A stretch of DNA of 64,000 nt from Pseudoalteromonas sp. FUC4 (lineage in GTDB: Bacteria; Pseudomonadota; Gammaproteobacteria; Enterobacterales; Alteromonadaceae): positions 396,262 through 460,261 of the forward strand of contig NZ_SEUI01000004.1 in assembly GCF_008370255.1 (NCBI RefSeq). Direction: 5' to 3'. Shown here piece after piece: positions 27,601 through 35,539 of this stretch; position 1 is the stretch's first letter; each line of letters starts with the position of its first letter. A model generated the notes under the pieces. It ran no database searches and was not told the DNA's origin. It saw nothing but the letters and a program-made list of their open reading frames with translations. Both the position numbers and the translations under genes were made by a program.

Positions 27601-27833
27601 CCTCAATTACGACGTACGCAGGCTTAGTGCCGCTTCTTAGTGAAACCTCAATTCAGGCACAATTTTTAATCCCTGCGGCTGCATCACTTGGCTACGGTAT
27701 TTTGTTTGCCACGGTTATTACCTTAATACTTATACCAGCATTATTGATGATTCAAACCGATGCTAAGCGCGGTATTGATGCTGTGCTAAAATCGCTAGGT
27801 GCTAAAAATAAAACGCAGGAAACAGCCTCTTAA
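24645..27833 (+). CDS. RND efflux permease, inner membrane pump
   Basis: A 1062-residue proton-driven AcrB-type pump with 12 membrane helices in two halves and two large periplasmic loops. The first helix is VAANLLLISVIVMGIMSL. Helix 4 carries the proton-relay pair in GIVVDDAVVVGES (about residue 418), matching the Asp-Asp pair of hydrophobe/amphiphile pumps and unlike the metal pump at 52972. The second half has the equivalent LSGVVVNDSLLLVSRFNEL segment. Drugs, bile-salt-like compounds or metabolites are plausible substrates; none can be fixed. It overlaps its neighbours at TAATG junctions on both sides. Confidence 0.94.
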   Translation: MSPHQPPQVPSSNNPLHGIINWFANNSVAANLLLISVIVMGIMSLSTLRKEAFPSLEPDTVSVSVVYDSGDALQAEEGIALKIEEALETVSGIKRITSTSDASGSYVNIEKDTDYSLDELLVDVKNQVDAINNFPADAEQPVIDKARRQDHALTLQLFGDADRHTLQNLGEKLKADLLAQSGISDVTQSGVLDPMMSVEIDEGKLQAYGLTISDISEVINNESSSPLSTSLRDSSKIIRLKAADQAYWQRDFANIVLLTTASGAQIKLGDVAIVSDSFSEDNNSLSRYNQQNSVGVEILMGDNSDIITIVEQANNVIKAWHESGLLPQNVELESWNDKSTMITERLSLLTKNAVTGIIMVFVILAIFLNVRVALWVAGGLPFVFFGTLYFMTDGYTALTINEMTTFGFIMALGIVVDDAVVVGESIYTTRKKHGDTINNTVLGTMKVAVPTIFGVLTTVAAFMALSNVSGNLGKIYSQFATVVTICLLLSVVESKLILPSHLAHVSTKRQIKKGLSGVWSKIQHGADSGLSWFSKNIYCKVIELSLRFRYAVVAGFIAFFILVIGMPMTGTVKVGFFPSIAGDTVSANLVMQNDAAYGQTNTNLLTLEQSAIQAEQNLMTKLSSDKSEITSLQVISGSDTSGTVSVELLDDGAFTASEFAQEWQRLAASPEGSKKLQILATRKMVDNFKVELKAWDDETVMAAGALFKERLQNTAGVNGIDDNLNPGQPQLKFTLNAQGRALGMDTASLSKQVLQAFGGAVVQRYQRNKDEVKVRVRYPENARKTPADIMQSRIRLPDGTVVPLINVATVSSEYQQDEITRIDGLRAIYLSAQVDKSVIAPNELVANLKRDLIPELTQQFPNLSVYFAGEAEQQSETTSSMSTMFVAALLVIYVLLAIPLKSYIQPMLIMVAIPFGIVGAILGHWWNDLTISILSLNGILALSGVVVNDSLLLVSRFNELTKEEGMNTHDAIVESCTSRLRAVLLTSITTYAGLVPLLSETSIQAQFLIPAAASLGYGILFATVITLILIPALLMIQTDAKRGIDAVLKSLGAKNKTQETAS

Positions 27834-28516
27834 TGATAAACGTACTACTGGTTGAAGACGACATAGATTTGGCAACCACCATTGTTGATTATCTCGAAAT
27901 TGAGTCAATAGAGTGTGACCATGCAAACAATGGCGTAATGGGTTTAAATTTAATAGAACGTAATCAATATCAAATGATTATATTAGATGTAAACATGCCC
28001 AAAATGGACGGTTTAACCATGTGTAAAACATTGCGAGAGCAAGGCATTGATACACCAGTATTAATGCTAACAGCGCGCGATAGCCTCGACAATAAGCTTG
28101 AGGGGTTTGCAGCTGGTAGTGATGACTATTTAGTAAAACCATTTGCCATGAAAGAGCTCGTAGCGCGGGTTCAAGTATTAGCAAAGCGTAAAAGTGGTGA
28201 GGTAAAGCGACTTGCATTTGCTAACTTAACACTTAATTTAACCGCGCATACAGCAACAGTGGCAGCGCACAGTTTAAAGTTATCACCCATTACTTTTAAG
28301 TTATTAGAAGTGCTTGTACGAGAGCAGCAAAAACCGGTAACCCGACAGGTAATTATGCAAGCAATATGGGGAGACGATCAGCCAGACAGCAATAGCTTAA
28401 AAGTGCATATTCATCATTTGCGTAAACAGCTAGAGCAAGCGCATTGCCAAGCCGTACTAGAAACAATACCCAGTGTAGGGTTTGCGCTAAAATTAAAAAA
28501 TGAGACACAAGCATGA
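27833..28516 (+). CDS. OmpR-family response regulator of the RND operon
   Basis: A 227-residue regulator: receiver domain with acidic pocket VEDDIDL, phospho-acceptor Asp in IILDVNMPKMDGL (about residue 51) and DDYLVKPFAM with the conserved Lys; then a winged-helix DNA-binding domain (about 125-222) with SPITFKLLEVLV and SNSLKVHIHHLRKQLE. It begins within the stop of the pump gene (TAATG) and overlaps the kinase gene by four bases. The direct repeat at 22078-22095 is a candidate binding site. Confidence 0.94.
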   Translation: MINVLLVEDDIDLATTIVDYLEIESIECDHANNGVMGLNLIERNQYQMIILDVNMPKMDGLTMCKTLREQGIDTPVLMLTARDSLDNKLEGFAAGSDDYLVKPFAMKELVARVQVLAKRKSGEVKRLAFANLTLNLTAHTATVAAHSLKLSPITFKLLEVLVREQQKPVTRQVIMQAIWGDDQPDSNSLKVHIHHLRKQLEQAHCQAVLETIPSVGFALKLKNETQA

Positions 28517-29805
28517 AAATTAGACCCAGCCTGAGGTTGTATTTTTTTGCCACCATGGTGCTTTTAAGTTCATTAATGGCAATTGGCTTTTCGTTTTTAA
28601 GTGTTAATTATTTTATTGATGGCTTAGACCGAGGGTTAAACGGAGTTATGTTTGAACTTTCGCAAACCACTGAAGTTGAAGACGGTCAGCCAAAGAATAT
28701 TGTTGGATTTAATGTGGCAAGCCGTTGGGAAGACATGCCAGAAATAATACAGCAAAAATTTGAAGTTATGCCAAATGAAGCAGGCGTACTACAAAAAATG
28801 AAAGATAACACCTCATTGTTTGCTATGCCTGCAGACTTGTTTTTTGTTGTTTATTATCAAAACCCAAATGGTGAGGCGCGTTATATATCGCGCATTATGC
28901 TTGAAAAAGATCGCCCTAAAAGAATGGGAACTATAAAACCAATACACCGGATGACATTGATAGCCATAACAGGTTTTGCAGCCATTGCCTTATTTACCTT
29001 CTTTTTGTTTATGGTAATGAAAAAAATAGCTAAGCCAGTTGAATCGCTACGTAATTGGGCTAAGTCGTTAAATCAAAATAATTTACAAAACACGCCGCCC
29101 GATTTTACCTATAACGAACTAAATACCTTAGCAACGTTAATACGCAGTAGCTTACTTTCAGCTCACGACAGCCTTGAGCGAGAACAGCGCTTTTTAAGTT
29201 ATGCGAGCCACGAGTTACGTACACCAATTTCGGTTATTCGCAGCAACGTTGAATTACTTAACCGCTTAAGCGAAAAAGCGCCTTTAAGCGACAAACAGCA
29301 ACTTACACTGCAGCGAATAGAGCGCGCCGGTTTAACCATGAGCGATTTAACCGAGACGTTATTGTGGCTTAGCAGAAATGACGACCAGCAAAGTTCCCCA
29401 GAGCCTGTAAACCTAGCTGTTAAAATAACGACCTTGGGTAACGAACTCGATTATTTACTCAATTCAAAACAAGTTAATGTACTTATAAATACTGATAACC
29501 AAAGTACAACTATTAGTACCGAAGCCACCGCATGCCACATTGTGCTTACTAACTTAATACGTAATGCGTATCAGCATACGCAACAAGGGCAAGTGCGTAT
29601 TACTCAACAAGGTAGCCGCGTAATTATAGTAAATAGCAGCAAACAAACGGATATGCCCCACACTGCTAATAATACAAACAAGCCCGCCAATATTGGCTAC
29701 GGTTTAGGATTAGAGTTAAGCGAAAAAATAATAAAACGACACGGTTGGGTATACGAAGTAAACGACATGCCTGGGCGTTATGAAGTGGTGGTCGATTTTA
29801 GTTAA
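28513..29805 (+). CDS. Sensor histidine kinase of the RND operon
   Basis: A 430-residue membrane kinase. Two membrane segments (about 10-34 and 148-172) flank a periplasmic region of roughly 110 residues; a HAMP-like linker follows; the phospho-acceptor His is in FLSYASHELRTPISVI (about 237-252), then the N box NLIRNAYQHT and G box GYGLGLELSEKII. All kinase motifs are intact. The periplasmic sensor has no recognised fold. As the last gene of the pump operon it presumably senses a pump substrate or envelope damage. Confidence 0.93.
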   Translation: MKIRPSLRLYFFATMVLLSSLMAIGFSFLSVNYFIDGLDRGLNGVMFELSQTTEVEDGQPKNIVGFNVASRWEDMPEIIQQKFEVMPNEAGVLQKMKDNTSLFAMPADLFFVVYYQNPNGEARYISRIMLEKDRPKRMGTIKPIHRMTLIAITGFAAIALFTFFLFMVMKKIAKPVESLRNWAKSLNQNNLQNTPPDFTYNELNTLATLIRSSLLSAHDSLEREQRFLSYASHELRTPISVIRSNVELLNRLSEKAPLSDKQQLTLQRIERAGLTMSDLTETLLWLSRNDDQQSSPEPVNLAVKITTLGNELDYLLNSKQVNVLINTDNQSTTISTEATACHIVLTNLIRNAYQHTQQGQVRITQQGSRVIIVNSSKQTDMPHTANNTNKPANIGYGLGLELSEKIIKRHGWVYEVNDMPGRYEVVVDFS

Positions 29806-29959
29806 TAGACTTTTTTATACTTAGGTTTTTACATTCAAAAATATTTAATTTAACGCTGGGAATATAAAAAACTTAGTGATAGTAATGTGTTAAGTAATTT
29901 GTTAAAACTGTGAATAGTAAAGAATATTAACGATAGACTTACATGGAGTGTTAATTCAT

Positions 29960-30304
29960 ATGTTCAAATTCATAATTATTTTAATCTCAATTACTTCTTT
30001 CAATGCCTTGGCTGCAGAGGAGGTTAAACTTGGAGTTGTGGGGAACGTTGGCGCTGATGGTTTTTTTAGCCCGACGGTAACATCATTTGTTATTGAAAAA
30101 GTAGAGCCTAATTCACCCGCTGAAAAAGCAGGGATTGTTGCAGGACAGAAAATCATTTCTATAGAAGGCTGTAAAATTCCAGGCTGCCCTGCCAGTGAAG
30201 CAAAAGAATTAATGCGCAAGGAGTCTGGGGAGATTTTACAATTACTTTTAGAGAATGAAGATGGTAGCCAAGTACCTTTAAAAATCCCTATGAATGCTTG
30301 GTAA
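29960..30304 (+). CDS. Small secreted PDZ-domain protein
   Basis: A 114-residue protein from ATG 29960: signal peptide MFKFIIILISITSFNALAA, then a single PDZ domain with FVIEKVEPNSPAEKAGIVAG and QKIISIEGC, the usual carboxylate-binding and central-helix pattern. Two cysteines (EGCKIPGCPASE) could form a disulfide in the periplasm. There is no protease or other domain. An upstream GTG at 29948 is in frame but overlaps the GGAG ribosome binding site, so the ATG is preferred. A role as adaptor or peptide-binding protein is only inferred. Confidence 0.78.
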   Translation: MFKFIIILISITSFNALAAEEVKLGVVGNVGADGFFSPTVTSFVIEKVEPNSPAEKAGIVAGQKIISIEGCKIPGCPASEAKELMRKESGEILQLLLENEDGSQVPLKIPMNAW

Positions 30305-30503
30305 ACCTAAGACGTTTTTAAAATACCTAAATATATCCAGCCTATAAAGTATGTTTATTCCCAAAGCGTGGGTTTGTGTAAATGAACTAGATGCAATTGG
30401 AGTATTACTTACTCGGTTTGTATGTAGGTTACTGCTTAAAGTAATTGAGATAGATTAAAAAGGTTTGATCAGTAATAACTTTATTTAACTAATTAATGAA
30501 TAC

Positions 30504-30535
30504 ATTGGTATTGCGTTAAATACGGCAATACCAAT
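30504..30535. repeat. Inverted repeat with dispersed-repeat-like ends
   Basis: ATTGGTATTGC and GCAATACCAAT are exact complements separated by ten bases, between the convergent PDZ and metallo-hydrolase genes. It may work as a bidirectional terminator, though T-tracts are short, or be a relic of the TATACCAAT repeat family with its ends facing inwards. Confidence 0.55.
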
Positions 30536-30552
30536 AATTATTAGACTAAAGC

Positions 30553-31410
30553 TTATAAATCGCTGCGCCAACCCATGCCTGACTCTTCCATTAAACGCTC
30601 GTACACGCCTTCTATGTTAAGCGGTAACCATGCATCAAACTGTTTAAAGTCACTAAATTGGTCTAATTTTACATTTTGTTTAATTTCATCAAGCGTATTA
30701 CCGGCTAAAACGCCTGCTATTACTTGGCTGTATAAAAGCTCTAAATAACTTAAATAGCGCGCTACATCAGCCTTGCTGCCAATATCGGCATGTCCGCCTA
30801 CAAAGGTATCAAAGTTATATTTGAGTACCGCTTGGGTTGAGTTAATCATGCCTTGAATATCGTAACTCCACAGCTTTTGCCACGGCATTCTGCCAATAAC
30901 AATCCAATCAACTACAAACAAGGTTTTTTGCTTTTCGAATAATATACTAACCGAACCACGACCATCGTTTGGACCATGGTAGTTAAGCTTTACTGTGGAA
31001 TCACCAAGGGTAAGTAGTAGCTCATCATCAAAAGTAAGGCTGGGCATGACCGTTTTCATTTGTGTGTTTTTAATATCTTGCGCAGCGAGTTTATGTGCTA
31101 CAAACGTGGTGTGCGGGCTTTTAAACACCTCGGCGCCGTAAATATGATCGCTGTGATTATGGCTATAGATTACATATTTTACCGGTACGTTAAAGCGGGT
31201 TTTAATTTGCTCGTTTAACCAGGTGGCGGCTTTTTTATTAAGCGGGTCAGTAACAATTGCGCCCTCAGGAGTGATTAAAAATACTGAGCGGTGTCTGTCG
31301 TCTATAAAGCGGTGTAAGCCGTCCCCTAAGTCTTCTATTTCATAGGCTTGTGTGGCAAAGCCTATAAATAATAGGGCTGTAGTTAATAGTTTTTGTAGCA
31401 AGCGGGGCAT
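30553..31410 (-). CDS. Secreted metallo-beta-lactamase-fold hydrolase
   Basis: A 285-residue protein with signal peptide (about residues 1-22, ending ATQA) and an MBL-fold domain. The metal motif is SHNHSDHIYGAEVF near 83-96, with the later FVVDW Asp and FVGGHADIG His. It opens IEDLGDGLHRFIDDRHRSVF and has TDPLNKKAATWL. MBL-fold enzymes with this layout include alkylsulfatase-like, quinoprotein-relay and lactonase groups; I cannot choose. AAGGAG lies six bases before the ATG. It follows prpE on the same strand by about 200 bases, so a shared transcript is possible. Confidence 0.85.
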   Translation of the reverse strand: MPRLLQKLLTTALLFIGFATQAYEIEDLGDGLHRFIDDRHRSVFLITPEGAIVTDPLNKKAATWLNEQIKTRFNVPVKYVIYSHNHSDHIYGAEVFKSPHTTFVAHKLAAQDIKNTQMKTVMPSLTFDDELLLTLGDSTVKLNYHGPNDGRGSVSILFEKQKTLFVVDWIVIGRMPWQKLWSYDIQGMINSTQAVLKYNFDTFVGGHADIGSKADVARYLSYLELLYSQVIAGVLAGNTLDEIKQNVKLDQFSDFKQFDAWLPLNIEGVYERLMEESGMGWRSDL

Positions 31411-31507
31411 ACACCACTCCTTTTAAATTGATTAAATTAATAACGCTATTAAAAGAAGAAAGCATAAAGCTGTAAAAAATTTCAGCTGCTAGTTAAATTA
31501 AAACTTA

Positions 31508-31541
31508 AAACTAAACCTAAACCTGAGCCTAAGCCTAAGTC
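31508..31541. repeat. Short hexamer-like tandem repeat
   Basis: About five degenerate copies of AACCTA/AGCCTA lie in the gap between prpE and the MBL gene. It looks like simple-sequence DNA and may vary in copy number between strains. Confidence 0.5.
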
Positions 31542-31562
31542 AAAGGATCAAATATAAGGATG

Positions 31563-31591
31563 AAATAAAAAGCCATTATAAAAATGGCTTT
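31563..31591 (-). terminator. Terminator after prpE
   Basis: On the minus strand AAAGCCATT pairs with AATGGCTTT around a five-base loop and is followed by a T-rich tract. It starts 18 bases after the prpE stop, which argues against prpE reading into the MBL gene. Confidence 0.8.
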
Positions 31592-31608
31592 AGATAGGTT
31601 GGTTAGGT

Positions 31609-33492
31609 TTATCTTTGTGTTAGTTGTTGGTTTATTTCTTCAAAGATACTGGCATCATCTATGGTTGAAGGTATTTGTAGCTCTTCGCCATCAACTAGTT
31701 GGCGCAAATTTTTACGCAGTATTTTACCCGAGCGGGTTTTAGGTAACCTCTCTACGCTAACTATATTTTTAAGGCACGCAATAGCGCCAATTTGATTACG
31801 AACACTTAAAACAAGTGCTTCTTCCACGTCGATACTTGAGCCCATAAAATCATTTTTAAGCACGATCATTCCCATAGGAAGCTGCCCTTTTAGAGGATCG
31901 TTTACACCAAAAACAGCGCATTCGGCAACAGCAGGGTGCGCGGCTACTATTTCTTCCATTTCGCCGGTAGAAAGCCTATGCCCAGCTACATTTATAACGT
32001 CGTCGGTTCTGCCCATAATAAATAGGTAGCCGTCTTCATCAATATAACCACCATCGCCAGATAAATAATAACCTTCGTATTCATTTAGGTAGCTTGCTTT
32101 AAAACGCGAGGTATCTTGCCAAATTGTTGGCAGGCAACCCGGTGGAAGTGGCAGTTTAATTACCACGGCGCCTTGCTCGTTAGCTGCGCATTCATTGCCA
32201 TCCATATCTAATATTCGCACGTCAAAACCTGGAGTCGGCACGGTAGAGCTGCCAGGTTTTGTTGCTAAGTACTCAAGCCCTACAGGGTTACAGGCAATAG
32301 CCCAGCCGGTTTCTGTTTGCCACCAATGATCGAGCACTGGCAGTTTGGTTTTTTCTTTAAGCCACTCGTAAGTGGGAGGATCTAATCGCTCGCCTGCTAA
32401 AAACAAACGTTTTAAGCTTGAGGTATCGTATTGATTAAAACCATCGGCATTTGGATCTTCTTTTTTGATTGCTCTAAATGCGGTGGGAGCACTAAATAAT
32501 GCATTTACTTTATATTCTTCAACCACGCGCCAAAATGCACCGGCGTCGGGTGTTTTAACTGGTTTACCTTCATATAATACGGTCGCGCAGCGATACATTA
32601 ACGGCGCGTAAACTATATAAGAGTGCCCAACTACCCAGCCAATGTCAGACGCTGCCCAAAATACGTCACCGGGCTTCATACCATAAACGGTTTCCATGCT
32701 GTATTGCATTGCCACGGCGTGACCGCCATTTTCGCGTACTACGCCTTTGGGTGTGCCTGTAGTACCTGAGGTATATAAAATATAAAGCGGATCATCTGCA
32801 TTTACAGGCACCGGATCTGCGCAGGCAGCCGTTTGCATAGCCTGAGCCCAATCTATGTCTCGTTTAGGCTTAAGAGTGGCGGTTACTTGTGGGCGCTGAT
32901 AAATAACGCAGTGTTCTACCTTGTGCGCAGCTAAGTCTATTGCGTTATCAATAAGTGGTTTGTATTCAATAACGCTGTTTACTTCAACACCGCATGAGGC
33001 GCTAAGTATAAGTTTGGGCTTGGCATCATCAATGCGTACAGCCAGTTCGTGTGCAGCAAACCCACCAAATACCACCGAATGAATAGCACCAAGACGAGCG
33101 CACGCCAACATACCAATAACCGCCTGTGGGATCATTGGCATATAAATAACAACGCGATCGCCTTTTGTAACACCTAATGACTGCATAACGCCTGCAAATT
33201 TAGCAACTTCTTGTTGTAGTTGTGAGTAGCTATAAGTCTGCTTTGTATTAGTGACTGGGGAGTCATAAATAAGTGCAGTTTGCTCGCCAAATCCGGCAAT
33301 AACGTGCTGGTCTAACGCTAAAAAACTGGTGTTTAATTGCCCGTCGCTAAACCAATGATAAAACCCGTCGTCGTCTTGTGTGTATGCTTTTGTGGGAGCT
33401 TTGTACCATGGAATATTTTTACTTTGTTCGAGCCAAAACTCGGCTGGGTTTTGTTTAAAGGCATTATATTGCTGTTTATATTCGCCTGACAT
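31609..33492 (-). CDS. prpE: Propionyl-CoA synthetase (PrpE-type acyl-CoA ligase)
   Basis: A 627-residue AMP-forming acyl-CoA synthetase. Motifs are YTSGTTGTPKGVVRENGGH near 240-258, the A5-type motif WWQTETGWAIACNP near 390, SGDGGYIDEDG, and the C-terminal catalytic Lys in KTRSGKILRKNLRQL. SASCGVEV and the following region fit PrpE/ACSS3 better than acetyl-CoA synthetase. It converts propionate to propionyl-CoA. No other prp (methylcitrate) genes are in the window, so it is isolated. AGGAG ribosome binding site lies eight bases before the ATG. Confidence 0.88.
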   Translation of the reverse strand: MSGEYKQQYNAFKQNPAEFWLEQSKNIPWYKAPTKAYTQDDDGFYHWFSDGQLNTSFLALDQHVIAGFGEQTALIYDSPVTNTKQTYSYSQLQQEVAKFAGVMQSLGVTKGDRVVIYMPMIPQAVIGMLACARLGAIHSVVFGGFAAHELAVRIDDAKPKLILSASCGVEVNSVIEYKPLIDNAIDLAAHKVEHCVIYQRPQVTATLKPKRDIDWAQAMQTAACADPVPVNADDPLYILYTSGTTGTPKGVVRENGGHAVAMQYSMETVYGMKPGDVFWAASDIGWVVGHSYIVYAPLMYRCATVLYEGKPVKTPDAGAFWRVVEEYKVNALFSAPTAFRAIKKEDPNADGFNQYDTSSLKRLFLAGERLDPPTYEWLKEKTKLPVLDHWWQTETGWAIACNPVGLEYLATKPGSSTVPTPGFDVRILDMDGNECAANEQGAVVIKLPLPPGCLPTIWQDTSRFKASYLNEYEGYYLSGDGGYIDEDGYLFIMGRTDDVINVAGHRLSTGEMEEIVAAHPAVAECAVFGVNDPLKGQLPMGMIVLKNDFMGSSIDVEEALVLSVRNQIGAIACLKNIVSVERLPKTRSGKILRKNLRQLVDGEELQIPSTIDDASIFEEINQQLTQR

Positions 33493-33678
33493 GTAAGGCT
33501 CCTAAAGCTAAATTTGTGTGTGAGAGACCTTACAAAATGTAGGCTTTTTTTAGCAAGCAAGCTATTCGACCTTGGTCGGCTAAAAGTTAATCAACACACT
33601 GGTCTTAAAAATACAAAATTGACAATACAAAGCGTGTGGTTCAGCATGGCGGGCAGTAAAAATAAGAGAAAATACGAT

Positions 33679-34080
33679 ATGAGTAACGTAGTAAGAGTAG
33701 GGGTTGCGGTTATCATAAAGCATCAAAACACAATTTTACTAGGTGAGCGCATTGGCGCGCATGGTGCTAATACATGGGCAACACCTGGTGGGCATTTAGA
33801 GTTTGGTGAAAGTGTTGAGCAATGTGCAATACGAGAAGTGTTAGAAGAGACAGGCTTAAAAGTAAGTAAAATTACCAAGCTTGATTTTACCAATGATATT
33901 TTTACAGCAGAGAAAAAACACTATATTACGTTGTATGTAAAAGCTGATTTTGAAGGCGGAGAGCCTGAGCTTAAAGAGCCTAATAAATGTTTAAAGTGGC
34001 GCTGGTGCGATATTAATAATCTACCAACGCCACTGTTTACATCACTAAAAAATTACTTATCTGAGGCTGTACTAGCCTAG
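33679..34080 (+). CDS. Nudix hydrolase (NUDT15/MutT-like)
   Basis: A 133-residue Nudix enzyme. The Nudix box is complete: GGHLEFGESVEQCAIREVLE followed by ETGL, with the catalytic Glu residues. It most resembles small NUDT15-type nucleotide hydrolases (ATPGGHLEFGE and late WRWCDINNLP). The frame is open from 33514, but the first 55 codons look unlike the family; ATG 33679, beginning MSNVVRVGVAV, is the natural start. The stop touches that of the convergent alginate lyase gene. Substrate unknown, probably a damaged or non-canonical nucleotide. Confidence 0.88.
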   Translation: MSNVVRVGVAVIIKHQNTILLGERIGAHGANTWATPGGHLEFGESVEQCAIREVLEETGLKVSKITKLDFTNDIFTAEKKHYITLYVKADFEGGEPELKEPNKCLKWRWCDINNLPTPLFTSLKNYLSEAVLA

Positions 34081-35178
34081 TTATTTTTTTGGCGGTGTCG
34101 CTGGGCTTAACGCTAGTTTACTAAAGCTTACTTGAGCGTAATCGCCATTTTGCTTATCTGTAGCCCAATCGCCAGTACCTAAACAACCTGGGTACCAAAT
34201 ACCTTTCGCGCTTTTAGTACTGCATTGGTTATAAGCGCCGGCTTTAAAGTAATGCCAATCTGCTGCGTAGCCATGTGGATGATCTTTTTCGTCCACTTTG
34301 CCATAAGCGTCTACGTTATTACCTAAGTTAATCGAGTAGTTAACGTCTTCTTTGCCTTCTGCGCTAAATGTAAGGTGCATAACATTTTTATACACATTTA
34401 CCGTGTAGCTAAATTCTTCACCTAGTGAAATACCGGCGCTGCCTGGCTCGTTAGGGTTTTCCCATGTATTACCCCAAACTGGGTAAGTAATATCTGTACG
34501 GTCAGGATTGGTTTTAGCTAAGTTACGTTCGTAGTTCCAAAAAACTGAGCCTGTTTTATGTCCTGGCCATTTTTTGTAATATATTTTAAGTGGCTCATTG
34601 CCCCAGCCATAACCAAGTTTGGTATCAATAAGTGCCTGATCTTTACCTGCGTGAATTTGCCCTACAACAACCGAGTAAGCTGCTTTTTTATTAGGATCAG
34701 TCGCACGTAGCGCAACGTGATCTACTTTTAACGTTGCTTCCATTTTTCCACCAACAGAGCCAAATCGATCAGATAGAGGGTGAACAGCTAAAGCAAAGTT
34801 GTTTTTTGAGTTTTTAGTTTTAATTTTAGTATTTGATCCACGGATCATTTGTCTAAGTTCGCTACGCGTATTAGTAGAGTTGGCACTTGTAAGCGCTTTA
34901 TTAGGGGAGGTAAATACCATGTAGCCTTGTTCATCAAGATAGAAAAAATCAGGGTGTGCGTAAGTCTGAATTTCTTCAACGTCAATTGTGTCAATTTTAC
35001 CATCGTTATTTAAATCAACAGGTACATTTATTTTCCATTGCGATAAATCAAATTTAGTTGCAGGTACTAGCGCATCGCTTTGTTGATTAGTGCTTCGGGT
35101 ATTTGAACAAGCGGTAAAAAGTAGAGGTGTTATAACGGCTAAGGCTGTGAGTTTAAATGTAGATGTATTTTTTATCAT
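34081..35178 (-). CDS. Alginate lyase, polysaccharide lyase family 7 (lipoprotein)
   Basis: A 365-residue PL7 enzyme from ATG 35178, which has AGAGA upstream. It carries a lipobox (LFTAC, Cys24), so it should be membrane-anchored in the envelope. PL7 signatures are all present: TRSELRQMIRG, VVGQIHAG, and near the C-terminus YFKAGAYNQ with the catalytic Tyr. QIH hints at polyguluronate-preferring or mixed activity. An Asp/Asn-rich segment (VDLNNDGKIDTIDVEE) near residues 53-68 looks like a calcium-binding loop. No other alginate genes (oligoalginate lyase, transporter) are adjacent. Confidence 0.9.
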   Translation of the reverse strand: MIKNTSTFKLTALAVITPLLFTACSNTRSTNQQSDALVPATKFDLSQWKINVPVDLNNDGKIDTIDVEEIQTYAHPDFFYLDEQGYMVFTSPNKALTSANSTNTRSELRQMIRGSNTKIKTKNSKNNFALAVHPLSDRFGSVGGKMEATLKVDHVALRATDPNKKAAYSVVVGQIHAGKDQALIDTKLGYGWGNEPLKIYYKKWPGHKTGSVFWNYERNLAKTNPDRTDITYPVWGNTWENPNEPGSAGISLGEEFSYTVNVYKNVMHLTFSAEGKEDVNYSINLGNNVDAYGKVDEKDHPHGYAADWHYFKAGAYNQCSTKSAKGIWYPGCLGTGDWATDKQNGDYAQVSFSKLALSPATPPKK

Positions 35179-35523
35179 TATTGTCTCTGTGTGATGAAGT
35201 AAAAATTGTGCGATACAGGCATCGTTTAATCTCAATCTAGCATACCAATTTAACAATTAAAACTTACCAATTAGTAAAGTTAAATGTTTTTTTAAATAGT
35301 TTTTGTTATACCAATTTGGTTACGGTGTTTTTTAATGGCTTTTATGGAGGTGTTTGCGGTAGTATTTTTTATCTCCAGGCTATTCACTCAGTGATGTTTA
35401 ACGTTGTCTCTGGCGCTAAAGTATAGTCTATCTGAGAGAGAGTAACTTTGTAGTTGCTTTGCAACGTTTAGCAAATGACTAAATTACCACTGCCGATAAA
35501 TAATATTGGGCTTTAACTTACAG
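35179..35523. other. Intergenic region upstream of alginate lyase
   Basis: A 345-base gap. It holds several TACCAATT fragments (35241-35320) like the ends of the dispersed repeat, a small GTTGC/GCAAC hairpin at 35453-35465 and half of a hairpin that spans the next gene's stop. It must carry the alginate lyase promoter; no clear hexamers stand out. Confidence 0.4.
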
Positions 35524-35539
35524 TTAGTGCTGTAAGTTA
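35513..35539 (-). terminator. Hairpin straddling the stop of the solute-binding-protein gene
   Basis: TAACTTACAG and CTGTAAGTTA are exact complements around six bases and enclose the TAA stop (35524-35526). No T-tract follows on the minus strand, so this may be weak termination or mRNA 3' protection. Confidence 0.5.
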
